Positions 31,613 to 41,899 of a DNA stretch of 64,000 nt are shown here, in pieces. How positions within the stretch are numbered: the first letter of the stretch is position 1; each line of letters begins with the position of its first letter. The DNA lies in NCBI RefSeq assembly GCF_016920785.2, contig NW_024609857.1, positions 74,336,252 to 74,400,251 of the forward strand. The letters run 5' to 3'. The stretch comes from Ixodes scapularis (lineage: Eukaryota > Arthropoda > Arachnida > Ixodida > Ixodidae). Made by a program: the position numbers and the translations under genes. The notes beneath the pieces are model-generated. The model was not told the DNA's origin, ran no database searches, and saw only the letters and a program-made list of their open reading frames with translations.

Positions 31613-33645
31613 CCTTTTTTTTTCTTCTTTATTTGTGTCTGCGGATAAATGTTCCGCAGAGGGGGACTAAGGCTAAAGGCACGAGCGCCTGACAAGGCCT
31701 TAACCCCCTCTTGGTATGCAGCGAGCATCAACATACGTATACAATACATCACATACATATAATACATCATACATATATAATACATCATACAAATTAAGTA
31801 CATATACATTAAATTCATATAAGTTCAATAGCCAAATCTTAATACTGTCAAACATGCAGGTTTTTAGCTTAGACATACAAAAACAGATAAGTATTAGATA
31901 CACATACGCGGTATGATCCAAAAGTCTAGATCACAACAGTTTTACACAAGTTTATACGAGATATAATTTGATAAAATTGTGTAGAAAGACATGAAGCTAG
32001 AAAAGAAAGAATTTCAAAATACAAATAACATTTTTATACAATAACTTTGTATAGACTCAAAATACCTATCAAAAGACAATGTAACGAGAACGGTAAGATC
32101 ATTGCTCCCGAAATATGATTGCAGTTTTAAGAAAGACGAGCAGCATCTAACAAAATGTGAGAGCACTGCACAGTAAATTTGTTTTACAATCACTTTTAAA
32201 TTGGGATATTGATACATCAAAGTTTAATTCGAGTACGTCACGATTCAAAATTGTAGCAGTGTGGAAGGCTAAAGTTTGTCGTCCGTAATTTGTTCGTATT
32301 ATAGATACTTTACGTTCCGGCCGTCGAATATCGTACACTGGTGTTAGTTCACTTTCTGGCGCTAAGTAGGTTCTATTTCTGTGGATTAATTGAAGCGGTT
32401 TAAAGTAATATATTTGATTTGCCCTAAGCATGTGGTGTTTTAAAAACAGAGGTTCCGTGCGTAGATTCCTGTAATCTCCCTTGTAGTTCTCAAGCATACG
32501 TAAAATTATTTTTTGAAGGACTATTAATTTATTATAGTTTGAGGCCGTTGTTGTCCCCCAGACCAAAATTGCGTAGCTTAGTTTTGAAAGAAACAAAGAG
32601 TGATACATATTTTTAAGCAGCCAACACGGGATAAAATTTCTGATTTTATACAAAGTGCCTATAATTCTGGACAGGTCACCTTTTAACTTGGTAATATGAG
32701 TACTCCATGACAATTCCTCACTAAACCAACCAAGAAATGTTCGCTCGCTTACTTGCTCCAGTTCCATGCCTTCAAATTTGATGCTTATACTATCGGCGTC
32801 CCGTTTATTTACTGGTTTAAAGATTATGTATTTTGTCTTGTTTGAGTTTAATAGCAATATATTTCCTTGATGCCATTGCGACAGTTTTAAGAGATATGCG
32901 TTTGCGTCTAGTTCAATACTTTGTTTTGTTTTTCCACTAAAGAATATGTTAGAATCATCAGCATACATGATTACTTCCTGCGGGCCAGATATTTTGGTCA
33001 GATCATTTATATATATTAAAAATAATAAGGGGCCAAAAATTGATCCCTGGGGAACACCATGTTGTGTATTTAAGTATATATTGATATCGATCGGTTAAAT
33101 AACTTTTTACTAGTTTTTGTGCGATTCCACGTATACCCTATCTACCTAGTTTATGCAATAATATTTCGTGCTGCACAGTGTCAAATGCCTTTCTTAGGTC
33201 CAGGAAAAGCCCAAGAGTATATAATTTACTTTCAATATTTTCAATTATTTTGTCTTTGATATCTAGAAGAGCTTGCTCCGTAGATTTATGCTTTTGGAAT
33301 CCATATTGTGAAGACGTTATAACTTTGTGTTTATTAAAAAAACATTCCAACCTATTCTTTATAGTAGTTTCGAAACTTTTTGAAAATATCGATAAAACAG
33401 AAATTGGTCTATAGTTGTTTATGTTGCGTACTCCCGCTCCTTTGTAGACAGGATGAATTCTGGCAATTTTAAGTGTGTTTGGAAAACTTCCGCTTTGTAA
33501 CATTTTATTTGCTATGTTAGACAGGACCGGAGTTATTATCGACGCTACATATTTAATAGGTTGGGGATTTATGTCATCTTCACCGGCCGCCGAATCATTT
33601 TTTAGATTTTTTATGATTTCATCCATTTCTGAAGGCCTGAGCAAG
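31613..33645 (-). mobile_element. 5'-truncated LINE (CR1/Jockey-like), minus strand
   Basis: Poly-T at 31613-31621 and AATAAA (minus strand, in TTTATTTGTG) mark the 3' end; the coding part is at 32147-33644. No RNase H follows the polymerase, which suits CR1, L2 or Jockey rather than I/R1. At its left, AAATTTTCAGAAC and at its right the beginning of MITE copy 3 suggest insertion into an older mariner-type MITE. Confidence 0.85.
32147..33644 (-). pseudogene. LINE reverse transcriptase, broken by a stop and a frameshift
   Basis: Reading from 33644: polymerase block with NNYRPISVLSIFSK, the YGFQKHKSTEQAL block, then LGLFLDLRKAFDTVQHEILL carrying the first catalytic Asp. A stop follows HKLGR (33138), then after a shift HGVPQGSIFGPLL and YINDL, and from 32968 MYADDSNIFF with the catalytic YADD, the thumb region (SWSTHITKL), and the C-terminal domain to 32147. 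The missing 5' half includes the endonuclease. Only two or three lesions in 1.5 kb indicate a moderately young but inactive copy. Confidence 0.88.
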
Positions 33646-33654
33646 AGAATTGCT

Positions 33655-33930
33655 CTTATTCAAGAGTTGTGTGATTTTCTGAAAATTTGAATGGGAAAAT
33701 CGGCCCCGTTCCCAATAGCTGACGCCATTCATCTCCATGTCTTTGTGGGTTCCGTCGACCGCCATTCTCTTGCTCAGACATTCCGAAAATGGCTTATTAC
33801 TTTTTGATCGGACAATTCAGCAAGTTCTCAAACTTTGGCGTATGATTCGGACAAGTAGCGCTACATTTGGGCGCATACTGATCGTTCGGCGAAGCGTAGT
33901 TTAGTTTCGTAATGAACACGACACAAACTA
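33655..33930. mobile_element. Truncated copy 3 of the mariner-type MITE
   Basis: TGATTTTCTGAAAATTTGAA, GACGCCATTCATCTCCATGT and GCGCATACTGATCGTTCGGC align in order with 3750-4000. The left part is cut off by the LINE at 33645. Confidence 0.7.
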
Positions 33931-34179
33931 TTTTTAGGGATACTCTGGTTGAGTCCGCTATATCCAAGCTACTAAAAAACTAAAAATAAGGTCACGTGTT
34001 TCTTTTAATGTTTATCAGTAAGAAGCAATGCAGAAGTCACATAAAATGTTAACATGAAGCAAACGTTTTTTTTTTTCATACTGCACACCTTCTGTTATGC
34101 TTGTAAAGGACTAAATTCGCTACCATAGAAATCGCCAAATATGGTGTACATACAAGAACACATTATGTCTGGTGGAGTT

Positions 34180-34326
34180 ATGCGATATTGCTGCGAATAA
34201 TTGAGAGGTTAAAAAAAGGAAAAAGACCCAGACCAAATAACCGCTCATCCAGAACTTTCTTGGACATCAACGCCTTCAGGAGAACCGCGGTTCTCCTGAA
34301 CCGCGGTTCTCCTGGACCAAAATAAA

Positions 34327-34357
<31 letters not shown>
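34180..34357 (+). mobile_element. LINE-like 3' end with (ATT)n tail and duplicated palindrome
   Basis: Ends in AATAAATATTATT followed by about ten ATT units, a common LINE tail. Just before it GAGAACCGCGGTTCTCCTG is duplicated as GAACCGCGGTTCTCCTG, giving two overlapping palindromes. Only the 3' untranslated end is present; the family is not identified. Confidence 0.5.
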
Positions 34358-34359
<2 letters not shown>

Positions 34360-35312
34360 AATGAGAATTTGAACTGAACATTAAGAAGCATCGCGATGTT
34401 CCAAGGTAATGTTTTAGACTACAATCATAGAATATAAACAAGCAGTAATTAAACTTTTGAACGCGTATAGCTTTTATTGCACGAAATAAAAACTATACGC
34501 GTTTTTTTTGCATTGGTTTATTTAGGCTATTTACAAAATTATTTATTTCTGCTTTTCTTCACAAAAGATCGTAATTTTCCCGATGACTGTAATTGCCTAG
34601 GTATTATAAAATGCAAATCAATAAGAATTTTGATATTTCCTTAAAAACTATTTATTCGACGGAATGTCCTTAAAGGTTCGTCGTGCGCAGAGGATGGGGT
34701 GACTTCCGCATTCCAACGGGCGTTTTGGCACGCTCTTCGCCGTTTTGAAATAAACTACTGATCTACTCAGATTTTACTTCTTAAGCATCCAAGAAGCTGG
34801 AATATCTAACAAGACCCGATTTCTAATATTGGGCACTTAGTTTCATCGAATGATCAGACTTGTGCGTAGCTAATCTAGGTCAGATGCCCAGTCTCGTTTG
34901 GACATTCGGATTCATTGAATATTCTGTGTCGTTTTTTGTTTTGTGTTTTCACCAGAAAAAAAATTTTGTGCAAAATATTTCGACTTGTTTAAGATTTCTT
35001 TCGGGTCGTTCGACATTCAGACGTGTCTCGTCTTAGGGGAGCTGTATGATAGTGACACTCATTGGATATTCACGCTTGTTTGACGTTACATCTTTCTTGA
35101 ACATTTTGTGTGAACACTAGCAAACTCGATGCATATACTCCGTCTTAATCGTTTATTCCGTCTCTTCTTTCTGTACTTGTCTTATCAACGTGTACAAGTG
35201 CAAAAATGAAAAAAAAGTCCGGTTTGGTTGATGATGCTGTTCACTGGAGGTACCATAAAGTAAGAGCAAAGGAAAAAATTAAAGACGTTTACGATTCTCT
35301 GTAATGCCGAAT
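34358..35312. other. AT-rich non-coding stretch
   Basis: No recognised feature. 34460-34505 contains the inverted pair ACGCGTATAGCTTTTAT and AAACTATACGCGTTT. Confidence 0.4.
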
Positions 35313-35700
35313 TAGAGCGCAGCTCTTGAGGAGGAGGAGGAGAGGAGGGTACGCCCTCCCTTACCGTCCCCTCCTCCTCGCCTGCTGCCCTCCCATTTAG
35401 TGGGAAATTTTCGCTAAATTTCCCGCTACATTTAGCGGGGAAACATTCCCGCTAAATATAGCGGGAAATATAGCAAAACATTTCCGCCAAATTTAGCGAA
35501 AAATTTAGCGAAAATTTTCCCGCCAAGTTTAGCGGAAAAACTTCCCCGCTAAATTTAGCGAGAAAATTTCCTCATCAGACTTAGCGGAAAAAAACTTTCC
35601 TCTAAATTTAGAGAGAAAATTTCCCATAATGCAACGCGCGCGCTTACGCCGACGGCGACGCCGCTCAACCCAGAAACGGGCGCCTAAGAGCTGCGCTCTA
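35313..35700. mobile_element. TIR element with TAGAGCGCAGCTCTT ends
   Basis: Starts TAGAGCGCAGCTCTTGAGG and ends CCTAAGAGCTGCGCTCTA, near-perfect inverted termini that are themselves palindromic (GAGCGCAGCTC). The interior is mostly the GCTAAATTTAGC minisatellite. No coding content; the transposase class is not identified. Confidence 0.8.
35395..35630. repeat. Palindromic minisatellite CCCGCTAAATTTAGCGGGAAA
   Basis: At least eight imperfect units built on the palindrome GCTAAATTTAGC with GGGAAA/TTTCCC linkers, variants including GCTACATTTAGC and GCTAAATATAGC. Each unit can form a small hairpin. A short relative with TTTAGCGGGACTTTAGCCCG is at 28272. Confidence 0.9.
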
Positions 35701-35901
35701 AAACTTGAAAGCTTCTTTGAGATGAACACACAAAAGCAGATCCAGTAGATTCGAGCGTGTCCGATGCCATCTGCGAGTAGCAGCGTAAACAAGACGGTTT
35801 GTTTTCGTTTTGATCACTGTGCGTATGAATAATAAGTTTTTTTTCCTTCAATATTTTACATCTACAATATTTCATCATGTTACACCGCCTAAATCATGAA
35901 T

Positions 35902-36278
35902 GTAGGAAGCTTTCGGAGGTGACATGACGCCAGCAGATGAGAAGCCGGAAGTGTGGAGGAGCACGCCTCCCAACGATGACTAAAACAGCTGCGGTTTGTT
36001 CATCGTTGGGGGCAGTGTTTTCCCTATACACCCCCTAAAAGGGGGGGGGGGGGTGTACGCCCCCCCCCCTTGTTTTTCTGAAGGCACCCCCTTAATTCGC
36101 AACGACTCCTCTATCTCAATGCTCCCCCCCCCCCCCCCCCCCCCCCAATCCCCCCCTCAAATTTTAGACCATCCCCCCTAGTTTCAATTCCTGGGGAAAC
36201 CCCTGGTTGGGAGGCGTGTCCCTCAACACTTCTGGCTTCTTTTCTGGTGGCGTCATGTCATCTCCCGAAGCTTCCTAC
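35902..36278. mobile_element. Foldback element interrupted by a hAT-like insertion
   Basis: Left arm GTAGGAAGCTTTCGGAGG ... GCACGCCTCCCAACGATGA; right arm TCATCGTTGGG, interrupted, then GGGAGGCGTG ... CCGAAGCTTCCTAC. The loop is CTAAAACAGCTGCGGTTTGT. Without the insertion at 36013-36205 the arms pair over about 85 bases. Confidence 0.85.
36013..36205. mobile_element. hAT-like G/C-tract element with 8-bp target duplication
   Basis: Starts CAGTGTTTTCCC and ends GGGGAAACCCCTG, so the ends are inverted at about 10 of 12 positions. It is flanked by GTTGGGGG (36005-36012) and GTTGGGAG (36206-36213), an 8-bp duplication with one difference. The interior is dominated by G and C homopolymers (36041-36053, 36061-36069, 36124-36146). 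Confidence 0.8.
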
Positions 36279-36732
36279 CTCCATGGCATGAAGACTTATT
36301 CTCAAAAAGTTTAATTGCATGTTAACATTTTTATACGTTCTTTTTATGACTAAATACCGCTTGAAAACACCCTGTAAAATTTAAATTCTCACCCATTCTT
36401 TAAAAAAAAAATATTGCAGTGACTTAGCTCAGCTATGCCAGGATATACGTAGCGTGAGCTTAGGTTCAGCTGGTTATTCTGAGCTTTCCTGATTGTCTAG
36501 GATTAGCTTATCATGCTTACTGCTGCTTCAATGACACACACACGGTATACGCATTATGTGACACATGTACCTGGTGGCATTTGCGGGTAACGATACCCAT
36601 TGGTAGCGCAAAAGAGTGGAATCTTCTCTTTAACGAGAAAGTTCTTGCACGCTGCACAAACCCGCGCCACGCTTTCACCCCACTCAGGCGGCGCCGCTAA
36701 ACTCAACATTTCACGCATGGCACTATACTTAC

Positions 36733-37127
36733 CGGCTCAAGTCTTTCATGTGCCACAGTCTTTCACACACGTCGTACACATATCCAAACGGATTGTTTAC
36801 GAAGTCCGTCTCGAAGGTCCGAGTTGCACTGGCGCTTTCGCTAAGTTTCACTGTATAGTCAGTCAATCGGCGAGCCTTGACGTCATCGACGGCGTCTTGT
36901 TGTTGCTGCTGCTGAGATGGTCGGGCACGTCGCTCAGTCTCCTGGCGACGCCGCTTTGCTAGACGTTCCTCCCTTTGCTCTGGTGTCTCCGCAGCACGTT
37001 TAGCCTTCTTCTGTTCGTTCTTCCAACGCTCAACCGCTAATTGCGAGGTTACTATTTCGGGATCCGATGAGTTAAGCTTCTCCACTCTTCTGCGCCGCTG
37101 AGCAGCAATTTCGCTCTCCTACTCCAT
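36733..37127 (-). pseudogene. First coding exon of a Helitron-type or related protein, start disabled
   Basis: Minus frame with a highly charged N-terminal region (ERWKNEQKKAKRAAETPEQR, REERLAKRRRQETERRA, QQQQQQ) and then DFVNNPFGYVYDVCERLWHM. The last motif, a Cys with a CERLW block after arginine-rich repeats, resembles the start of the large proteins encoded by Helitrons in arthropods, though from memory only. The exon ends at a strong splice donor, CCG|GTAAGTATAG (junction at 36733). The upstream ATG (37127-37125) reads ATG GAG TAG, so a stop is the third codon; a single C-to-T change from CAG would explain it. No later ATG opens most of the frame. It may be an exon of a dead element or a gene that starts elsewhere. 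Confidence 0.55.
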
Positions 37128-37199
37128 GGCTATACCACACTGGCAAACGCCCTGCTATATGTATACCCCCACTGATACCTCTGCGCATGCGCACAAAAT

Positions 37200-37440
37200 G
37201 AGAGGCGCTGTCAAGCGGTTCCGGTGCATCGTGAGACTTTGCTATTGCGCAACGGAGGCGCACAGCTGGGCACGCGGCGGCGCCACTGCGTCAGCCGCGG
37301 CTATGACGTCACTCCTCTAGAATGTGCAGACCGGCGAGGCGCGCGCGGCGGCGGCTCCGGCGCGCCAGCTGTGCGCCGTGTGACGTCACTGCTCCTCGTG
37401 CTTGCGCAGCACAGCTCTTTGGGAGCCACGCGAAACTGCT
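37200..37440. promoter_or_regulatory. CpG-rich inverted segment with TGACGTCA sites, possible promoter
   Basis: GGCGCACAGCTGG (37257) mirrors CCAGCTGTGCGCC (37367). TGACGTCA-type CRE motifs occur at about 37303 and 37381, each followed by CTCCT. It lies immediately upstream of the exon on the minus strand, so it could be its promoter; equally it could be a MITE carrying these motifs. Confidence 0.35.
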
Positions 37441-37539
37441 CAACCTCGACCGGTGTAGCTCATGCTACAAAATTAGAGTATTGTTTGGCGAGCTCCAAAG
37501 TAGCGGCAGTTCAAAATGTACAAAGAAATCCACAGAGCT

Positions 37540-38279
37540 CTCCGCATTAGAGCTTAAAGCTTACTTAACATGCCGTCTTTCATGGGAACGCCATATAACT
37601 AGCATTGTCAGCAAAGCTAACCAGACACTCGGCTTTTTGCGAGGCAACCTTTTTCTTGCTTCTAAGGAAACTAAACTTTTAGCATACACCACACTTGTTC
37701 GTCCCCAGCTGGAGTACGCATCATCGGTTTGGAATCCCCACCAGTTATTCTTAGAAGAGATGTTAGAGGCCGTCCAAAACAGAGTGGTACGGTTTATTCA
37801 TAGAAATTATAATCTCACGGCTAGTGTCAGTAATCCTAAACTCAACTTGGCCTCCCCTCTCTTAAAACATGCAGGACGATATCCGCCTTAACCATTCTAC
37901 ATACATTTTACTATTATCTTCCTTTGCAGAGATGTTTATACTGCATACCTGAACCTCATACCTCCCGTCGCTTGGATAATTCCTGCAAGCTTCTTTTATC
38001 CATTCCTAGGACAAATATATTTAAATTTTCGCCTCTGCAGCTTTCTGTTAATAATTGGAATAAATTACCAGACTCAATAGTAACAATATCGGATATCTCA
38101 AAATTTAGAGAAGCACTTGCCATCTTTTACGGCCTGTAGCCCACTTGTGTATTATTTTTTGTTCGTTTTTGTTTTCTCTTTTTGTTTGTACTGTGTACCT
38201 GAAGTGTACAAAGACTGCCTACCCCCTTATGTAAAGCTCCACGTGGGCATTTAAGGGATTAATAAATGAAATGAAATTA
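37540..38279 (+). mobile_element. LINE C-terminal fragment (CR1/Jockey-like)
   Basis: SWERHITSIVSKANQTLGFL, RGNLFLASKETKLLAYTTLV and RPQLEYASSVWNPHQ are the thumb and connector motifs that follow the YADD block in CR1/Jockey LINEs. After one frameshift, TSRRLDNSCK and NNWNKLPDSIV continue to the stop TAG at 38137-38139. A 3' UTR with AATAAATGAAATGAAATT follows. 5'-truncated, without the polymerase active site. Confidence 0.85.
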
Positions 38280-38786
38280 AGTGGACTATAACAGACATTT
38301 GATATAAGAATTAACGACATTTCAATGCGAGACACTTATGCGGTACGGCTCGTGTAGACCGGTTAATGGATTCATCGCCGACGCAAAGTCTTTCTGAAGG
38401 GTGTTTTACACCACAAGCTTCCCTTTGGTCGAAGCAAGTAATCCCCGATGAATTAGCCGTCATTTTGTTCCTCACGGTCAATCAGGCTGCGACAGATGGC
38501 GATGAAGCGATTCCTAACAACACAGTCTTGGAAGCTTCGCATTATCCATCATTCGGCTGACCTAGTGTCAGGGCTGACCTTCCAACTCTATAACGCCTAG
38601 CGTTTAATATAATCCTTTCTGCATGCCAGAACAGCGAAGAGATACGCATCGCTGGCTTACAGATGGGCTTCATTTGAATAGATGCAGATGGTATCTATCG
38701 GAAGGAGCTTGGTGTAAGCTTCTATCGGAGTCCGGCGCGGACAGGACAGAAAAAAAAATCGCCACAGCTCGCTGTTTTTCTTAAAA
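38280..38786. other. Non-coding stretch
   Basis: No recognised feature between the LINE tail and the TA microsatellite. Confidence 0.4.
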
Positions 38787-38797
38787 TTATATATATA

Positions 38798-38855
<58 letters not shown>
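38787..38855. repeat. (TA)n microsatellite
   Basis: TA array with one AAAA interruption near the left end. Confidence 0.97.
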
Positions 38856-38856
<1 letters not shown>

Positions 38857-39364
38857 CAAATATGACTCGAACCATTATTGTACGATCGGACGTGGAAGCG
38901 CCCAGCAGTGCCTTGAAACAGATGTGAACACGTATTTACACGTAAAAGACACGCCTTTGACCGACGACTCTCGCCTATTGAGTTAGGGCAGTTCCCAAAA
39001 ACAATGCTTGAAGAAGAAATGGTTTCGAGAGCGGAGGTATAGGCCTGTTTCTCTCGACCAGGGGGCGCGAGCGCGTCCCTAAGACTAAGTAATGATTGCC
39101 ACGAGCATAAAGCGCCACTGCAGCGTTCGATGACGAACAAGCCATGGTAGCCGACGAGCATGTGTCAGCATCTGTTCACGCGCGGTAAGAAAGGGTCTGA
39201 AAGAACTAAACAAAAATATTAAATAAACAAAAGAAAAATGCAGCTCGCGCTGTCCTATTCATAAATTGCCCATTTGCGCGCAGGATGAACGCAACCCGCA
39301 ACCCCAAGAGAAACGTATGCGAACAGACACGACACAGAAACAGAAACCCCGGCCGGGGGAACGA

Positions 39365-40597
39365 GGATCTACTACACTGACGCGGCATGCGTGGAAGATG
39401 ACGGCGAAATCAGAGTGGCGACAGCCTGGCACTCTCCGATACGGGAATCACGGAGGCCAAACTTTTTGACGGCAAGGAGATATCGACCACGGAGGAGACC
39501 GAAGCGGTGGCAGTGCTGGATGTCGTGAGAGACGCGGATAGGAGCGCAGAGAATGACTCAACACTGAAAATATTTCCGGACTCGCAGAACGTGGTAAGAG
39601 CGTGCAGAACCCAGCACAAAACGAACTACACCACCGGGAAGATCTCCCGACTTGCCGCCAGACTCACCAGGACCAAGAACGCAAAGGCTTCCATAAACTG
39701 GATGCCGCCCGGGCCACGCAGGCATCGCCGGAAACGAGACAGCCGACCGAGCCGCCACCGGGAAGCTATCGCGTTCCGTCCCTCGGTAAATCGACGGCAT
39801 CGACGGCAGCCCTGAAAACGGCGGCGCAAGCTACGACCCGGTAGGAACCATCAAAAGAGGCAAGGTCACGTCGAGGAAGAAAGCGCGCAGAAAGCTCAGC
39901 GAAATGGGAGGTTCACCGCAAGAGTACATACCGCCCAGGGGAGGTTTCAGGAGGTTTCAAACCGTTAGACTGCGACGGCTACGAGCAGAGAAAGCAATAA
40001 CACTCGCCCGCCTAAAAAAAAAAATTGGGCGACGTTAATCGTTTTAGGATGGACCCCGAGCACTTTCAGCGAGAGCTGGACTGAGACGTTATCTTCTTCA
40101 CTTGTCTCTGTCCCTTCTACTTTTAAGTTTCTGTTTCTACCCCAGTCTCGGGTTAAGTTCTATCATGGACTCGTGTCGCTACTGCAAGGCATACGTGGCA
40201 GACGACGAAAGACCCCTCCTGTGGGAATGTGCGACTTCCTCAGAAGAACGATCTGCGGCCCTCGACGCGCTCGAACCGCGGGACAGGCCTCCCACACTCG
40301 GTGCCTGGTTCCGACCGGATGGGAAAGAAAAGAAGAAAGACAGTTTTGGGCCAGCCTAGGTGAGTCTAACCTGGACATGCACATAAAGAGTCGCCCTCTA
40401 TGTACACCCGCATTTCCTTCCGCTCCTCCCCCACCACCTCTTCCTAAACCTGGCCGTACCGTAGCGTAAATCGTCAGCTCAAGAATCTCACGGCCTCCTC
40501 TCTACAGAAAAACAGGCCCAGCCGACTTTCGTTTATTCTGATATTCTCTATCACCTCATAAAGAACTAGTAAAACGTTTTCTCACTCACTCATTCAT
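39365..40597 (+). mobile_element. 3' part of an RNase H-bearing LINE (I/R1/Tad group), decayed
   Basis: RNase H domain in changing frames: IYYTDAACVEDDGE with the first Asp, STTEETEAVAVL with Glu, LKIFPDSQNVVRAC with the second Asp, INWMP followed after a shift by GHAGIAGNETAD with the last Asp. All four acidic positions are recognisable but at least two frameshifts separate them. A tail segment (MDSCRYCKAY, LLWECATSSEER, FRPDGK) matches the cysteine-containing C-terminus seen in this LINE group. The 3' end has a TTTTCTCACTCACTCA tail. Confidence 0.8.
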
Positions 40598-41380
40598 GCC
40601 AATAAGAGTGGCTTCTTTCTAGGTTTTCGTTTGTGTATTTTTTTCTGGAAACTTTTATCCACCACAAATTCTGCCGGCTTAGCGACCGCGAGCAACATGA
40701 ATAAGCGCGATGACTCGCGATAAAACGCGTCCGAGAAATATTCGACATCTCTCGCCAGAGGCGCTGCCCAAACTTGAGAGCTGCTGACCTATACCCGGCT
40801 CACGCAGGGGAACTCACCCAAGCGGTCGCAAGGCTGAGTTCCATTGAGACGCTCAGTAACTCGCAGACAGAAGGCAAGAGGTGCCCGTTCACTTACCGCA
40901 CACAGGGCTATAGGACGCATGCTGGAGGCTATCGGCAATTTTGCCGAGGACGCCTTTGGACGTCAGGGCAAAGGCAGGTTGGAATGGCGCCGTCTATGTT
41001 GGAAGAGCCAGCATGGCACCGAGGGGAGTCTCTGGCTCGCGCAGAACGCGATGCCCGATAAGAGACGAGCGTCACGGCCATGCGTGCGCGTGGCCGCGAC
41101 AGACAGACGCACTGCCTACTGTTACACCTCAAAGCCCTTGATGTGTTTTTTCAACAAGTAAAGTGAAATGCGCCAAAGCTCGAGACCTGTGACTCGTGCG
41201 GCAAAACAAATAGAGGCCTGGCACTGAAATGCGAATGACGGCGTTTGCTACAGACATAGAGATAATTATCGGCGAACACGTCTCAAGTCTGTCTTTTGTA
41301 ATATGTACCAGCAGGGGCTTCGCCCCCTCAATCGCACGAACACTTCCGACGCCCCAGAAAGCGACGAAGAAGCTCCCGGC
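40598..41380. other. Non-coding GC-rich stretch
   Basis: Overlapping GC-rich frames on both strands (40774-41161) without recognisable domains. Confidence 0.4.
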
Positions 41381-41383
41381 TAA

Positions 41384-41896
41384 AGGCCCGTTCACACTCT
41401 TCCGACCGAGTAAGACCGAGAGAGGCCAGACCGGTTTTTAAGCCTCTTGCGACCTCTTAGGACCAGCTCCGCGCTGCAGCGCATCTGGTACTAAGAACTC
41501 GGTCGCAAGAGTGTGAACGGCGCATTAAGCGCCGTTCGCACTCTTGCGATCGAGTAAAGCGCCGTTCACACTCTTGCAACCGAGTACGACCGAGAGAGAC
41601 CAGACCGGTTTTTAAGCCTTTTGCGACTTCTTAGGACCGGATGCGCGGCAGCGGAGCTGGTCCTAAGAGTTCGTAAGAGGTTTAAAAACCGGTCTGGTCT
41701 CTCTCGGTCGTACTCGGTTGCAAGAGTGTGAACGGACCTTAAGACTGAGAGAGACCAGACCGATTTTTAAGCCTTCTGCGACTTCTTAGTACCAGATGCG
41801 CTGCAGCGCGGAGCTGGTCCTAAGAGGTCGCAAGAGGCTTAAAAACCGGTCTGGCCTCTCTCGGTCTTACTCGGTCGCAAGAGTGTGAACGGCGCT
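41384..41896. mobile_element. Compound foldback MITE with TAA target duplications
   Basis: Three tandem or fused foldback units built from GTTCACACTCTTGCGACCGA, GAGAGACCAGACCGGTTTTT and AGGACCAG with their reverse complements. TAA flanks the outside (41381-41383, 41897-41899), and TTAA or TAA also occurs at internal unit borders (near 41525 and 41740). A TWA duplication suits PIF/Harbinger-mobilised MITEs. Related termini are at 13226-13393. Confidence 0.85.
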
Positions 41897-41899
41897 TAA

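Noticed and set aside
34261..34320. Rho-independent terminator-like palindrome
   Set aside because: Not meaningful in a eukaryotic nuclear sequence; it is a duplicated palindrome in a LINE-like tail.
35395..35630. CRISPR-like array
   Set aside because: Units are palindromes with no unique spacers of constant length and the context is eukaryotic; it is a minisatellite.
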